Shown: one piece after another, positions 16,915-25,322 of the stretch | How the letters are laid out: each line of letters opens with the position of its first letter | How positions within the stretch are numbered: the first letter of the stretch is position 1 | Source: Opitutia bacterium | GTDB taxonomy: Bacteria; Verrucomicrobiota; Verrucomicrobiia; Opitutales; Opitutaceae | Reading direction: 5' to 3' | Length of the DNA stretch: 36,619 nucleotides | Assembly: GCA_947467625.1 (NCBI GenBank) | Contig: CANIJN010000019.1 | Location: forward strand, 1-36,619 | Notes under the pieces: model-generated | The model's database searches: none | What the model was told of the DNA's origin: nothing | Seen by the model: the letters and a program-made list of their open reading frames with translations, nothing else | Made by a program: the position numbers and the translations under genes

Positions 16915-17832
16915 GTGAACACCGCTCCCTCCCGTACCGCCCTCATTTTTGCCTTCACTGCGATCTACCTCATCTGGGGGAGCACCTACCTCGGCATCCG
17001 CGTCGCCATCGAAACCATGCCGCCGTTCCTCATGGCTGCCGTGCGTTTCCTCATCGCCGGCACCCTCCTCTTTGTTTTTCTAAAACTCCGCGGTGCCGCT
17101 TGGCCCACGGCCCGCCAATGGCGCGCCAACGCCATCATCGGGACCTTCCTCCTTTTCGGCGGCAACGGTGCCGTCGTCTGGGCCGAGCAACACGTCCCTT
17201 CCGGCCTCACCGCTCTCCTCATCGGCGCCAGCCCACTCTTCATTGTGCTCACCGAGTGGGCGTGGCCCGGCGGCACGCGTCCCCGTACCGCGACCATCGC
17301 TGCCCTGCTCCTCGGTTTCGTCGGCGTCACTTGGCTCGCCGCCCCGTGGGAAACTCCCTCCCACGGCGGCCTCCACCTCGGCGGAGTCGCCGCAATTCTC
17401 CTCGGCTGCGTATCGTGGAGCCTCGGCTTGATCTATTCACGCCATGCCCAACACGGCGCCGATTCCTTCGTGGCCTCCGCTCTCCAAATGCTCGGCGGCG
17501 GCGGCGCGCTGCTCCTCGCAGCGATCTCCCACGGCGACTTCGCCGCGCTCCAGCTGTCCACAATCACGCCCCGCGCGTGGGCCGCCTTCTGCTACCTGAT
17601 CGTCATGGGCTCGCTCGTCGGCTTCTCGACCTTCGTGTGGCTAATGAAACACAGCACGCCCGCCCGCGTATCCACGTATGCTTACGTGAATCCCGTCGTC
17701 GCCGTCTTCCTCGGTTGGCTGTTCCTCGACGAACCCATCGGTCCGCGCACCCTCGTCGCCTCAGCCATTACCATCACCGCCGTCGCGATCATCACCGTGC
17801 AGAAAAACAAATCCGCCGATAGCGCGCGCTAG
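16915..17832 (+). CDS. EamA/DMT-superfamily transporter (YedA-like)
   Basis: 305 aa from GTG 16915, giving the standard 10-helix length. The upstream in-frame part of the open frame back to 16687 has no similarity to transporters. Two EamA repeats are visible. The first is IYLIWGSTYLGIRVAIETMPPF, then AAVRFLIAGTLLF, NGAVVWAEQHVPSGLTALL. The second is GCVSWSLGLIYSRHA, then GFSTFVWLMKHSTPARVSTYAYVNPVVAVFLGWLFLDEPIG. Such proteins export amino acids or other metabolites; the substrate is unknown. GTG 16861 and 16870 are alternative starts. Confidence 0.87.
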   Translation: MNTAPSRTALIFAFTAIYLIWGSTYLGIRVAIETMPPFLMAAVRFLIAGTLLFVFLKLRGAAWPTARQWRANAIIGTFLLFGGNGAVVWAEQHVPSGLTALLIGASPLFIVLTEWAWPGGTRPRTATIAALLLGFVGVTWLAAPWETPSHGGLHLGGVAAILLGCVSWSLGLIYSRHAQHGADSFVASALQMLGGGGALLLAAISHGDFAALQLSTITPRAWAAFCYLIVMGSLVGFSTFVWLMKHSTPARVSTYAYVNPVVAVFLGWLFLDEPIGPRTLVASAITITAVAIITVQKNKSADSAR

Positions 17833-18234
17833 TAGCGATACCATCCGAGAGCGGCAGAACGTCGGCGGTTTTTTCTCCGGTCTGGTCGGTTAGCTACTGC
17901 AGCGTCCCGTTCATGCGCTGCACGCTCGTGCGCGACTTCACCCCCCACCTCCCGCGGCGAGGAAAATACCGCAACCCCGTGGTCGTCTTTCAACCCGCAC
18001 ACGCCGCCCTCCGCAGAGAACTCGCCCCTGTCCGTCGCCGCCTTCGTCCGCGCCGCGCCACGCCGCAAAACCACCAACCGCACTGCCTTCGCGCGGCGCG
18101 CCCCCGGCCTCGCAACCTTTTCCCCCCGCTTCGTCCCAGAAGTATCGGCTCGGCGTGTGTCAGCGCTATCGATACGCCGCAGATGAAACGCCATCCCGGC
18201 GGTTCACCGCACAACCGGCCAAAAAAAGTCCTCC
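17833..18234. other. Gene-free interval
   Basis: About 400 bp with no coding region I can support. Open frames exist on both strands, but their products are Arg/Pro-rich shadows without any domain. The last 60 bp before 18235 hold a short imperfect palindrome (ccggcggtt...aaccggcc) and an A7 run just before the start of the next gene. Confidence 0.4.
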
Positions 18235-18648
18235 ATGAAAAACGTCCTCTCCGCCTTCGCCCTCCGCGTGACCCTCCTGTTCGCCGCGTTTGCCGTTGTC
18301 TCCGTCGTCACTTCCTCAGCGCAATCCTCCGCCCGCCGCACCCGTCCCGTGATGCTGCCGCCCTTCATCGTGGCCGAAGACCGCTTCACGCCTCCCGAAC
18401 TCCATTCCGACGACGCCCTCAGTCTGCCCGACGGCACCCTCGCGAACCACCTCAGCCGCAACGCCGACGGCTCCATCACCCTCCCCGACGGCTCCGTCAT
18501 GTGGGCTCCCGTGCACAATGCCGACGGCACCGTCACTTTCTACGACGGTACGGCCGTGACCCCGCCCACTCGCAACGCCGACGGCACCGTCATCGATCGC
18601 GCCCGCCGCCCCGCGCACCGCGAAAAACGTCCCACCGGCGACCGGTAA
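18235..18648 (+). CDS. Small secreted protein with three 19-residue NADG repeats
   Basis: 137 aa from ATG 18235, preceded by AAAAAAAGTCCTCC. A signal peptide is visible (LRVTLLFAAFAVVSVVTSSAQ, cleavage near residue 30). The mature protein starts with a basic segment and PVMLPPFIVAEDRF. Residues about 62-118 then form three 19-residue repeats, each carrying xPDGT/xYDGT and ending in N-A-D-G-S/T (NADG at 76, 95 and 114). The tail is basic (RRPAHREKRPTGDR). No known family is recognised; the periodicity suggests a short beta-solenoid or hairpin stack outside the cytoplasm. A strong hairpin lies 54 bp after the stop. Confidence 0.7.
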   Translation: MKNVLSAFALRVTLLFAAFAVVSVVTSSAQSSARRTRPVMLPPFIVAEDRFTPPELHSDDALSLPDGTLANHLSRNADGSITLPDGSVMWAPVHNADGTVTFYDGTAVTPPTRNADGTVIDRARRPAHREKRPTGDR

Positions 18649-18701
18649 GCTCGCCTCCTCCCGGCCCAACCTTTGTGCGGTCAGTGTTGGCTCAAAAAAA
18701 C

Positions 18702-18737
18702 ACGCAGCGTCTGTGAACTCTTTCGCAGACGCTGCGT
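18702..18737. terminator. Perfect 12-bp hairpin, terminator-like
   Basis: acgcagcgtctg (18702-18713) and its exact complement cagacgctgcgt (18726-18737) flank a 12-nt loop. On the minus strand the stem is followed by g then seven Ts, an intrinsic terminator arrangement. On the plus strand only a C/T-rich run follows. It probably ends the plus-strand repeat-protein gene, with weaker or bidirectional action, because no minus-strand gene lies to its right until about 21 kb. Confidence 0.6.
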
Positions 18738-18742
18738 CTCCC

Positions 18743-18790
18743 TCGTTCTCGTTCTCGTTCTCGTTCCCGTTCCCGTTCTCGTTCTCGTTC
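18743..18790 (+). repeat. Hexanucleotide microsatellite (tcgttc)8
   Basis: Eight consecutive hexamers tcgttc, of which the fifth and sixth are ccgttc. It lies directly after the hairpin and 88 bp upstream of the histidine-kinase start. In the kinase's own frame the region is open (Arg-Ser repeats) back to a stop at 18714, but no normal start codon precedes it, so it is read as untranslated leader or promoter DNA. Confidence 0.85.
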
Positions 18791-18878
18791 TCTCCGGCTC
18801 TCCCTCCGCCTCCATCCCGACCTCGACCTCACCGCCCCCACCGGCTTCACTCCCCGTGCGCCCGCTCCGTCTGCGTCT

Positions 18879-20228
18879 ATGTCCTCTCCGCTGCCAGTGT
18901 CTACTTTTCCTCCCAGCCGCGTCCGGCGCCCGCTCGCGCTGTTCGCCGTGCAAGCCGCCGTCTGGACCGCGCTCACGTTCGCCTTTGCCGCGTTGCTGCA
19001 CCTCGTCGGTCCCTTCGAGTGGGCCGACGCCCTCGGCATTTCCGCCGTAAATTGGATTCCGTGGGTCGCGTTTACGCCGATCATATTTTGGCTCTCCCAT
19101 CGTTTCCCCCTCGAACGCGGTCGCCTCCTGCGCAGCATCCCCATCCATGTCGTCGCCGCACTCCTCGCAACCATCATTTCCCTGACGGTCACCGCCGCCG
19201 TCTTCGCGCCAACTCGTGCGACCGTCAACGCCAGTCCCGGCGGCCCGCGCCCTCCCCGACCGGTCATCCGGGATCCCTCCGGCGCTCTCTTACCTCCGCG
19301 CCGCCCCCCACTCGACGCCCGCGACCCGAGGCCCCTCACCAGCTCCGGAAATTTCGACCCCGCCTCCACGGACGCTCCCCTGCCCAATTTCCGTTTCGAT
19401 CCCCGATTCCCTAAATCCCGCCCCGGCGGCCCCCCGCGCCCCGCAGGCTTCGGCTCCACCTACTTGGCGCCCTTAAATCCGCTCTCTCTCCGCGGAAATT
19501 TCGGCTTCGCGATGTATCTTATCCTGATGGCTGGTGCTCACGCGCTCGCCTACTATCGCCGCGCTCAAGACCGCGATCATCAGGCCCTCGCTCTGACCGC
19601 CAGCCTAAACCAAGCGCGCCTCGACGCACTGCGTCTCCAGCTCCAGCCCCACTTTCTTTTCAATACCCTCAACGCCATCTCCACCCTCGTCCACCGCGAT
19701 CCCCACGCCGCCGACGAACTCATTGCCGATCTCGGCGGACTCCTCCGCGCCTCCCTGGAAAACAAAGACCACGAAGTCCCCCTCGCCCGCGAGATCGAGC
19801 TGCTTGATCGCTACCTCGCCATTGAGCAGACGCGGCTCGGCGGTCGCCTCCTCATCGTGCGCGACCTCGATCCCGCGGCCTCCGCCGCCCTCGTACCCAC
19901 GTTTCTCTTACAACCGCTCGCCGAGAACGCCATCCGCCACGGCCTCGAGCCCCGCACCACGCCCGGCACGCTCACCATCCGCGCCTACCGCGAGGGTGAC
20001 GACTTGCACCTCTCCGTCACCGACGACGGCATCGGCCTCGCCACGCCCGCTGCCCGCACCGCGCGCCAAGGCATCGGCCTCTCCAATTCCACCGAACGCC
20101 TCCGCGCCCTCCACCACGGCCGCGCCCGCCTCGCACTCATTTCTCCTCCTGAGGGCGGCGTTCGCGTCGAGATCGTGTTGCCCTTCCTCACCGAGCGCTC
20201 AGTCGCGACCTCCGTCGCCCCCGCATGA
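18879..20228 (+). CDS. LytS/YehU-type sensor histidine kinase with Pro-rich extracytoplasmic loop
   Basis: 449 aa from ATG 18879. Membrane sensor kinase of the His_kinase (PF06580) class that phosphorylates LytTR regulators. Transmembrane segments lie at about 20-44, 58-75, 85-110 and 207-226. Residues about 111-205, between TM3 and TM4, form a Pro/Arg-rich loop predicted to be periplasmic, which is unusually long for the class. The catalytic part shows LRLQLQPHFLFNTLNAIS with phospho-accepting His at about 258, the N box PLAENAIRHGLEP, and G boxes DDGIGL and QGIGLSNSTERL. Its stop overlaps the start of the response regulator (ATGA), so the pair is translationally coupled. Confidence 0.93.
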   Translation: MSSPLPVSTFPPSRVRRPLALFAVQAAVWTALTFAFAALLHLVGPFEWADALGISAVNWIPWVAFTPIIFWLSHRFPLERGRLLRSIPIHVVAALLATIISLTVTAAVFAPTRATVNASPGGPRPPRPVIRDPSGALLPPRRPPLDARDPRPLTSSGNFDPASTDAPLPNFRFDPRFPKSRPGGPPRPAGFGSTYLAPLNPLSLRGNFGFAMYLILMAGAHALAYYRRAQDRDHQALALTASLNQARLDALRLQLQPHFLFNTLNAISTLVHRDPHAADELIADLGGLLRASLENKDHEVPLAREIELLDRYLAIEQTRLGGRLLIVRDLDPAASAALVPTFLLQPLAENAIRHGLEPRTTPGTLTIRAYREGDDLHLSVTDDGIGLATPAARTARQGIGLSNSTERLRALHHGRARLALISPPEGGVRVEIVLPFLTERSVATSVAPA

Positions 20229-20995
20229 AACTCACCGTCCTCATCGTCGACGATGAGCCGCTCGCCCGCGAGCGCATCCGCACGCTCCTCGCCACCGAGC
20301 CTGACATCGAGATCATCGGCGAATGCGGCGACGGCCGCTCCGCCCTCACCACTCTGCGCGAGCGCCTCCCCGACATCCTTTTCATCGACGTCCAAATGCC
20401 CGAGCTGACCGGCCTCGCCGTCCTGCGTGAGCTGGAGAAAAAACCCGCCGCCGTGATCTTCGTCACCGCCTTCGACGAACACGCCGTCAACGCCTTCGAG
20501 GTCCACGCGCTCGACTACCTCCTCAAGCCCTTCAAGCCCGCCCGGCTCCGCGCGGCCCTGGAGCGCGCCCGCGAGCAACTCGCTAAAAAAAGCTCCACCG
20601 AAGACGCCACGGCTCGCCTCCTCGCGCTCCTTGAATCCCGCCAAACCCCCGACGCTGCGCCCGCGCCCGTCACTCGTTTTTCAGTGCGAGACCGCGACCG
20701 CACGCGCTTCGTGAAGGTGACGGACATCGATTGGATCGAAGCCTCCGGCAACTACGTCGTGATGCACGCCGGCAAAGAAACATTCGTCCTCCGCGAAACC
20801 CTCGCCGCCGTCGAAGCGCAGGTGTCGCCCAAAGAGTTCTTCCGCCTCAACCGCTCCGCCCTCGCCCGCCTCGATCGCATCCGGGAAGTAGAACCTACCT
20901 TCAATGATGAACACGTCGTTGTCCTCACGACCGGCGCCCGCATCCCGCTCACCCGCGGCGTCCGCGAGCTCCAGGAGCGCCTAAAATTCGCGTAG
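20225..20995 (+). CDS. LytTR-family response regulator
   Basis: 256 aa from ATG 20225, sharing 4 bp with the kinase gene. The receiver domain (residues 1-120) has the acidic pair DDE (9-11), phosphorylatable Asp at about 55 (ILFIDVQMPEL), the T in FVTAFDEHA and Lys at about 101 (LLKPFKP). The C-terminal LytTR DNA-binding domain covers about 148-254 (DIDWIEASGNYVVMHAG, FFRLNRSALARLDRI, LTRGVRELQERL). LytTR proteins bind short direct repeats upstream of targets. The target may be the DUF485-actP pair about 1.9 kb downstream, or self-regulation; that is inference. Confidence 0.95.
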   Translation: MKLTVLIVDDEPLARERIRTLLATEPDIEIIGECGDGRSALTTLRERLPDILFIDVQMPELTGLAVLRELEKKPAAVIFVTAFDEHAVNAFEVHALDYLLKPFKPARLRAALERAREQLAKKSSTEDATARLLALLESRQTPDAAPAPVTRFSVRDRDRTRFVKVTDIDWIEASGNYVVMHAGKETFVLRETLAAVEAQVSPKEFFRLNRSALARLDRIREVEPTFNDEHVVVLTTGARIPLTRGVRELQERLKFA

Positions 20996-21072
20996 GTCGC
21001 GGCTCTCCCCGCGAGCCCGCCCCCGTTCTAGACCCTCGGTTGTAGGCCCTGCCGCCGGCCGGGTTTCCCCCG

Positions 21073-21711
21073 CTAGGCCGCCACCGCCATCCGCGCCCGC
21101 GCCGGCTGCCGCCACTTCCCACTCGTCGGCGCACCCACGCGCACCCCGACCGCGGCGCCGACGCTCACGCGCAAAAACGGCCGCACGCGGTTCAGTCGCA
21201 CTTTCACCGCACCCACCGTCAGCCCCTCGCGGGCCGCCACGGTTTGGTAGCTGTTCCCCTCCACGATCATCGTCACCAAATTTCGGTCTTTCGGGCTCAG
21301 CTGCGTCAAAGCGATCGCCAGCGCCTCCATGATTTCCGCCACCGCATGCTCGCTGCTCGTGTCCGGCGCCCGCTCAAACTCGATATCGTCCGACACCAGG
21401 GTCGGCCGACAACGCCGCCGCCGCAGAAAATCCACCGCCGTGTTCCGCGACAGCCGAAACAACCACGACTCGAACACCGCCGGATCCCGCAAGATCGTCA
21501 ACCGGCGCACCATTTTAATGAATACCATCTGGACGACATCCTCGACGCTACTCGGTTGCAGCAGAATCGGCCGCACAAACGCCGAGATGCGCACCGTGTA
21601 GCGCCGCACCAGCTCCGACTGCGCCGCCATCTCGTTGCGCTGGGCGCGCAGCACCAGATCGATCAACTCCGCCTTCTCCTGGGCCGCCAATGCCTCGGCA
21701 TGGGCGGACAT
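21073..21711 (-). CDS. ECF-like RNA polymerase sigma factor
   Basis: 212 aa from ATG 21711. Region 2 is seen at about residues 35-105 (SELVRRYTVRISAFVRPIL, VEDVVQMVFIKMVRRL, FESWLFRLSRNTAVDFLRRRR). Region 4 lies at about 140-185 (LTQLSPKDRNLVTMIVEGNSY, GLTVGAVKVRLNRVRPFLR). Region 3 is absent, as in ECF sigma factors. The C-terminus is an uncharacterised basic tail of about 25 residues. No anti-sigma gene lies beside it, so its control is unknown. It is convergent with the LytTR regulator gene (77 bp between stops). Confidence 0.88.
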   Translation of the reverse strand: MSAHAEALAAQEKAELIDLVLRAQRNEMAAQSELVRRYTVRISAFVRPILLQPSSVEDVVQMVFIKMVRRLTILRDPAVFESWLFRLSRNTAVDFLRRRRCRPTLVSDDIEFERAPDTSSEHAVAEIMEALAIALTQLSPKDRNLVTMIVEGNSYQTVAAREGLTVGAVKVRLNRVRPFLRVSVGAAVGVRVGAPTSGKWRQPARARMAVAA

Positions 21712-21863
21712 TTCGGCAACCGGGCGGAAAGAGGCGCGGGGGGGATTCACATTACAATAAAAGCTCCGAATGAGCCCGCCGGCCAACGCCCATGGGACGA
21801 ATGCGCCTTTTGGCGGTGTGAACCGCCCGTTCCCGGGGGCGAGTTTCTCCGCGTTTTCGACCC

Positions 21864-22736
21864 CTACGGCCGCGTCACCCGCCCGACGATCACTTCCTTC
21901 GTCCGCTTCAAAACCGAATACAGCACCCCCGCCTCATGCGGGTCCCAACAAAACGCCTGCCCCTCGGAGGGAAACGGAATCGTCGCGATCCACTTCATCA
22001 CCGATCCCGCCTGGGGAAATTCTATCACGTAGAGCTCCGTATTGTCGTGGCCCGTGAGGTAAAGAAATCCGCCCGGCCCAAACGCACCGCCCGATGCACT
22101 GAAGCCGCGTCCGCCAAAGCGCGCGATCAGGTCCGCGGGCAAGGCCCATCCCGCCGTCCGGCGCCACTCGTCGTCCAGCGCGATGATCTGCGTCCACGCG
22201 GCGTCACGATTCGGCTCCGCTGCGCGATTTCCATAATGCACAAAGCACGCAATCCACCGTCCCGCCGCCGGTCCATTCCCGCGGCCCGCCGTGAGCTCGG
22301 TCGAACGGTCCAGCCAGGTAAACGAACCGTCCATGCGTCCGAAACTGTGCGAACCCACGTGCTTGAGCGTCGCGGTGTCGAAGCACTCCAACGAACTCAA
22401 CATCGGCACGCCCGGGTAGTTCGAGTGCACGCCATAGATCCGCCCTTCGCGCACAAAACCGGCGTTGAGGTGGATGATCTCGCCACCCGCGCCGCCTTCC
22501 CAGCCCGCGACGCGCTCGCCCGTCGTCCTCCGATATTTCCCGATCGTATGATTGTTGATCGCGTAGAAAAACTCGCGATCCACCGCCACCCCCTGCCCCG
22601 CCTCCGGCGCCTTGAACCGCCGCAACTCCTCGTAACGCCAGCCAGGCGTCATGAGCTGCCCGATCGGCGGCATCACGATGGGCTCGCCGGCCCGCATCGT
22701 CGCCCCCAGCAACAGAAAAAGCAGCGTTAATTTCAT
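21864..22736 (-). CDS. Secreted protein of unknown function, probable beta-propeller
   Basis: 290 aa from ATG 22736 with a signal peptide (KLTLLFLLLGATMRAG). The mature part alternates short beta-strands with repeated aromatic and glycine residues (QGVAVDREFFYAINNHTIGKY; IIHLNAGFVREGRIYGVHSNYPGVPM; SLECFDTATLKHVGSHSFG; SGGAFGPGGFLYLTGHDNTELYVIEF). This blade-like periodicity suggests a propeller, as in secreted lactonase/cycloisomerase-like proteins. No catalytic motif can be assigned. It is divergent from the DUF485 gene, with 135 bp between starts. Confidence 0.7.
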   Translation of the reverse strand: MKLTLLFLLLGATMRAGEPIVMPPIGQLMTPGWRYEELRRFKAPEAGQGVAVDREFFYAINNHTIGKYRRTTGERVAGWEGGAGGEIIHLNAGFVREGRIYGVHSNYPGVPMLSSLECFDTATLKHVGSHSFGRMDGSFTWLDRSTELTAGRGNGPAAGRWIACFVHYGNRAAEPNRDAAWTQIIALDDEWRRTAGWALPADLIARFGGRGFSASGGAFGPGGFLYLTGHDNTELYVIEFPQAGSVMKWIATIPFPSEGQAFCWDPHEAGVLYSVLKRTKEVIVGRVTRP

Positions 22737-22871
22737 GCTTCATTGTCTTGGCGGATCTACGCGGAGCCGACGAGCCGCAACTCCCGCCAACCGTGTAACA
22801 ATTCAGTTTCGGTATCTTGGACGAAAAAACCCTTTGCCGCGTCTCGGGCGGACCGCCACGTTCCCCCTCTC

Positions 22872-23174
22872 ATGTCTTCCCCCACCCCCGCCCACGACAA
22901 CGTCGTGCACAGCGAGCCCTTCCTCCGCTCGCTGATGCGTCGCCAACTCAGCCTCTCCATCGCCTGCGCCGCGACCTTCCTCCTCGCCTTGCTCGGAATG
23001 CCACTCCTGAACTATTTCGCGCCCGCATTCATGGCAACGCGCGTCGCCGGCTTCACGCTCAGCTGGCTGATTCTGGGCATTCTGTTTTTCCCCTTCGTCT
23101 GGATTATTTCCTACGTCTTTATTAAGCGCTCGCTGCGCCTAGAGGAAGATGAAGTCAACGAAGCGCGCCGCTAA
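22872..23174 (+). CDS. DUF485 membrane protein, partner of ActP-type symporter
   Basis: 100 aa from ATG 22872. It has two hydrophobic helices (SLSIACAATFLLALLGMPLLN and FTLSWLILGILFFPFVWIIS) after a short soluble N-terminus, and ends YVFIKRSLRLEEDEVNEARR. This is the DUF485 pattern, nearly always encoded just before acetate/pyruvate sodium-solute symporters. Its stop is 3 bp before the actP start, so the two form an operon. The role is thought to be accessory to the symporter, but its mechanism is not established. Confidence 0.88.
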   Translation: MSSPTPAHDNVVHSEPFLRSLMRRQLSLSIACAATFLLALLGMPLLNYFAPAFMATRVAGFTLSWLILGILFFPFVWIISYVFIKRSLRLEEDEVNEARR

Positions 23175-23177
23175 GCC

Positions 23178-24980
23178 ATGAACCTACCGCTCGCATTGCT
23201 CAACGGCGTCGATCCTTGGATCTTCGGCTGCTCATTTCTCACCGTCGCCGTGACCCTGTGGATGGGTTTTCGCTCCGCGAAAACCTCCAAGACCGCGAGC
23301 GACTTCTTCGTCGCCGGCCGCTCCGTCTCCGTCGGCTGGAACGCCTCCGCCATCTCCGGCGAATACCTCTCCGCCGCGTCCTTCATGGGCGTCGCCGGCA
23401 TGGTCATGTCCTCCGGCTACGATGCGCTGTGGTATCCGGTGTGTTACGCCTGCGGCTACCTGTTTCTACTGCTCTTCATCGCAGGCCCCCTGCGTCGCTT
23501 CGGTGCCTACACCATTCCCGATTTCGCCGAGGGCCGGTTTGACTCGCCGCTCTTCCGTAAAATCGCCGTCTGCTTCGTCCTCTTCATCGGCTTCTTCTAC
23601 ACCATGCCGCAGATGAAGGGCGCGGGCGTCACCCTCGCCTACATCTTCCCAGGTCTCCCCTACTGGGTCGGCGTCGTGCTCGTCGGCGCAGTGATCACCT
23701 TCAACGTCGCGCTCGGCGGCATGAAGGGCATCACCCTCGTGCAGGCAGTCCAATATTGGATAAAAATGTTCGCGATTAGCGTGCCGGTTTTCGTGCTGAT
23801 GGCCGTCGTTGGCTTCTACAACACCCAGATCGGCGCCAACCTCGCCCCCGGTGAAACCGCGGCACCCGTTTCCTCGGTCGAACGCAAACCCCTCGTCGAA
23901 AAAGCCCCGAAAGACACCGCGTGGATCGCCCCCTTCGGCCCGCTCACGACGAAGGCCGTCACCGCCGCCGCCAACGCGCTCCCCGCCGAACAGCGCCCCG
24001 CGTTTCTCGCCGAACACCAGAAGCCCTATTCCCTCCTCTACACCTACTCGCTCATCATCGCGCTCGTCTGCGGCACCGCCGGACTCCCGCACATTTTGGT
24101 CCGCTTCTACACGAATCCCGACGGCGTCGCCGCTAAGAAGACCACCATGTGGGTAATGATTCTCATCGGTGTGTTCTACGTTTTCCCTCCCGTCTTCGGC
24201 GTGATCGGCCGCAATCTCCTGCCCGAACTCTACAGCGGCGTCGGCGCGAAGGGTACGGACAAGATCGTCCTCGAACTCCCCACCCTCATCAGCGCGAAAT
24301 ACGGTGTCGTCGGCTCCATCCTCAGCGGCATCACCTGCGCTGGCGCATTTGCGGCCTTCATGAGTACGTTCAGCGGACTGCTCGTCTCGATGACGGGCGC
24401 GCTCGCCCACGATGTCTACGGACGTATGTTGCGCCCCAAGTCCCAACCGGCCGAGCGGATGTTGGCCTTCAAAGTTGCGGCTGTGCTCATCGGCGGCGTC
24501 GCGGTCGCGCTCGGGTGCTTCGTCGAGCCGCTCGAGATCAACTTTATGGTCGGCCAAGCCTTCGCGATCGCGGCTGCGAGTTATTTTCCGCTGCTCTTCA
24601 TGAGCGTGTGGTGGCGTGGGATGACGATGAAGGGTGCCGCTACCGGCATGCTCACCGGCGGCCTGTGCGCGCTCGGCGCTGCCGCGCTCACCAATCTCGG
24701 CACGCTCGCCCTCGACAAGGGACCGATGGGCAAAATCTTCGCCGGCTTCGCCCCACTCAACGGCTTCTGGGCGCAACACCCGCTCCTCCGCATCCTCTGC
24801 GAACAGCCCGCGATCTGGACCGTACCGCTCGCCATTGGCCTGATGATCGTCGTCTCCAAAGCGACCTCCGCCCAAGTCCCCGCCGACATTCGCATGAAAA
24901 TGCTCGTTCTCCACGCCCCCGAGAAACTCGGCCTGAAGCAGGAATACATCCAAGAGCACCAAGCCGGCGCCGGCCACTGA
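23178..24980 (+). CDS. actP: Sodium/solute symporter, cation-acetate (ActP)-like
   Basis: 600 aa from ATG 23178. Inner-membrane SSS-family carrier importing small monocarboxylates such as acetate or pyruvate with a cation. Motifs: DFFVAGRSVSVGWNASAISGEYLSAASFMGVAGM, GAVITFNVALGGMKGITLVQAVQYWIKMFA, GLPHILVRFYTNPDGVAAKKTTMW and ITCAGAFAAFMSTFSGLLVSMTGALAHDVY. An extended hydrophilic loop (about residues 215-275) occurs between helices and is longer than in E. coli ActP. Together with the upstream DUF485 gene this supports a carboxylate substrate, but which one is not proven. Confidence 0.9.
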   Translation: MNLPLALLNGVDPWIFGCSFLTVAVTLWMGFRSAKTSKTASDFFVAGRSVSVGWNASAISGEYLSAASFMGVAGMVMSSGYDALWYPVCYACGYLFLLLFIAGPLRRFGAYTIPDFAEGRFDSPLFRKIAVCFVLFIGFFYTMPQMKGAGVTLAYIFPGLPYWVGVVLVGAVITFNVALGGMKGITLVQAVQYWIKMFAISVPVFVLMAVVGFYNTQIGANLAPGETAAPVSSVERKPLVEKAPKDTAWIAPFGPLTTKAVTAAANALPAEQRPAFLAEHQKPYSLLYTYSLIIALVCGTAGLPHILVRFYTNPDGVAAKKTTMWVMILIGVFYVFPPVFGVIGRNLLPELYSGVGAKGTDKIVLELPTLISAKYGVVGSILSGITCAGAFAAFMSTFSGLLVSMTGALAHDVYGRMLRPKSQPAERMLAFKVAAVLIGGVAVALGCFVEPLEINFMVGQAFAIAAASYFPLLFMSVWWRGMTMKGAATGMLTGGLCALGAAALTNLGTLALDKGPMGKIFAGFAPLNGFWAQHPLLRILCEQPAIWTVPLAIGLMIVVSKATSAQVPADIRMKMLVLHAPEKLGLKQEYIQEHQAGAGH

Positions 24981-25322
24981 GGCAGTCTACAGTCGGGTGA
25001 GTTCTTCGCCCCACCCTCAGAGTTATGCCGCGCTCGATCCGAGTAGCTCTGACGGTCGGTCTGCCGGCGGAGGGCATTCGCCGTAGCGATGGGGCCCCTG
25101 TCGGGGAGCACCCCGCGGTGCCGGACGCCTGGCATCGCGCCCGGCTATTCCGTCGAGGTCTTTAATCACATCGGTGAGACGTTCGCTGGACTCACGTTGC
25201 CGAGGTCGCAGAGGGAGTCGTTGCGCCGGGAAGAGGTTTTGAGCGCATGGAGTCTGGTATCACCCGCGGCCTCGTTTCGCCGCCCGGCTAGGACGCTCCA
25301 AGGTTATGGTTCAAATCCGATT
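24981..25322. other. Gene-free interval
   Basis: About 340 bp between the convergent actP and aat genes. I see no coding region, tRNA or convincing terminator. A short stretch at about 25310 (ggttcaaatcc) looks like a tRNA T-arm, but its flanks do not pair. Confidence 0.4.

Noticed and set aside
17829-18194. Minus-strand 121-codon frame in the gap after the DMT transporter
   Set aside because: Arg/Ala-rich, no start context, no recognisable motif and no partner gene.
23466-24977. 503-codon open frame antisense to actP
   Set aside because: Shadow of a GC-rich gene: Glu/Asp/Gly/Ala-rich composition, no domain, and the plus-strand protein is clearly ActP.
7738-25155. Shared 13-mer ggctattccgtcg at about 7739 and 25143
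   Set aside because: Flanks are unrelated; two copies of a 13-mer are insufficient evidence for a repeat family.
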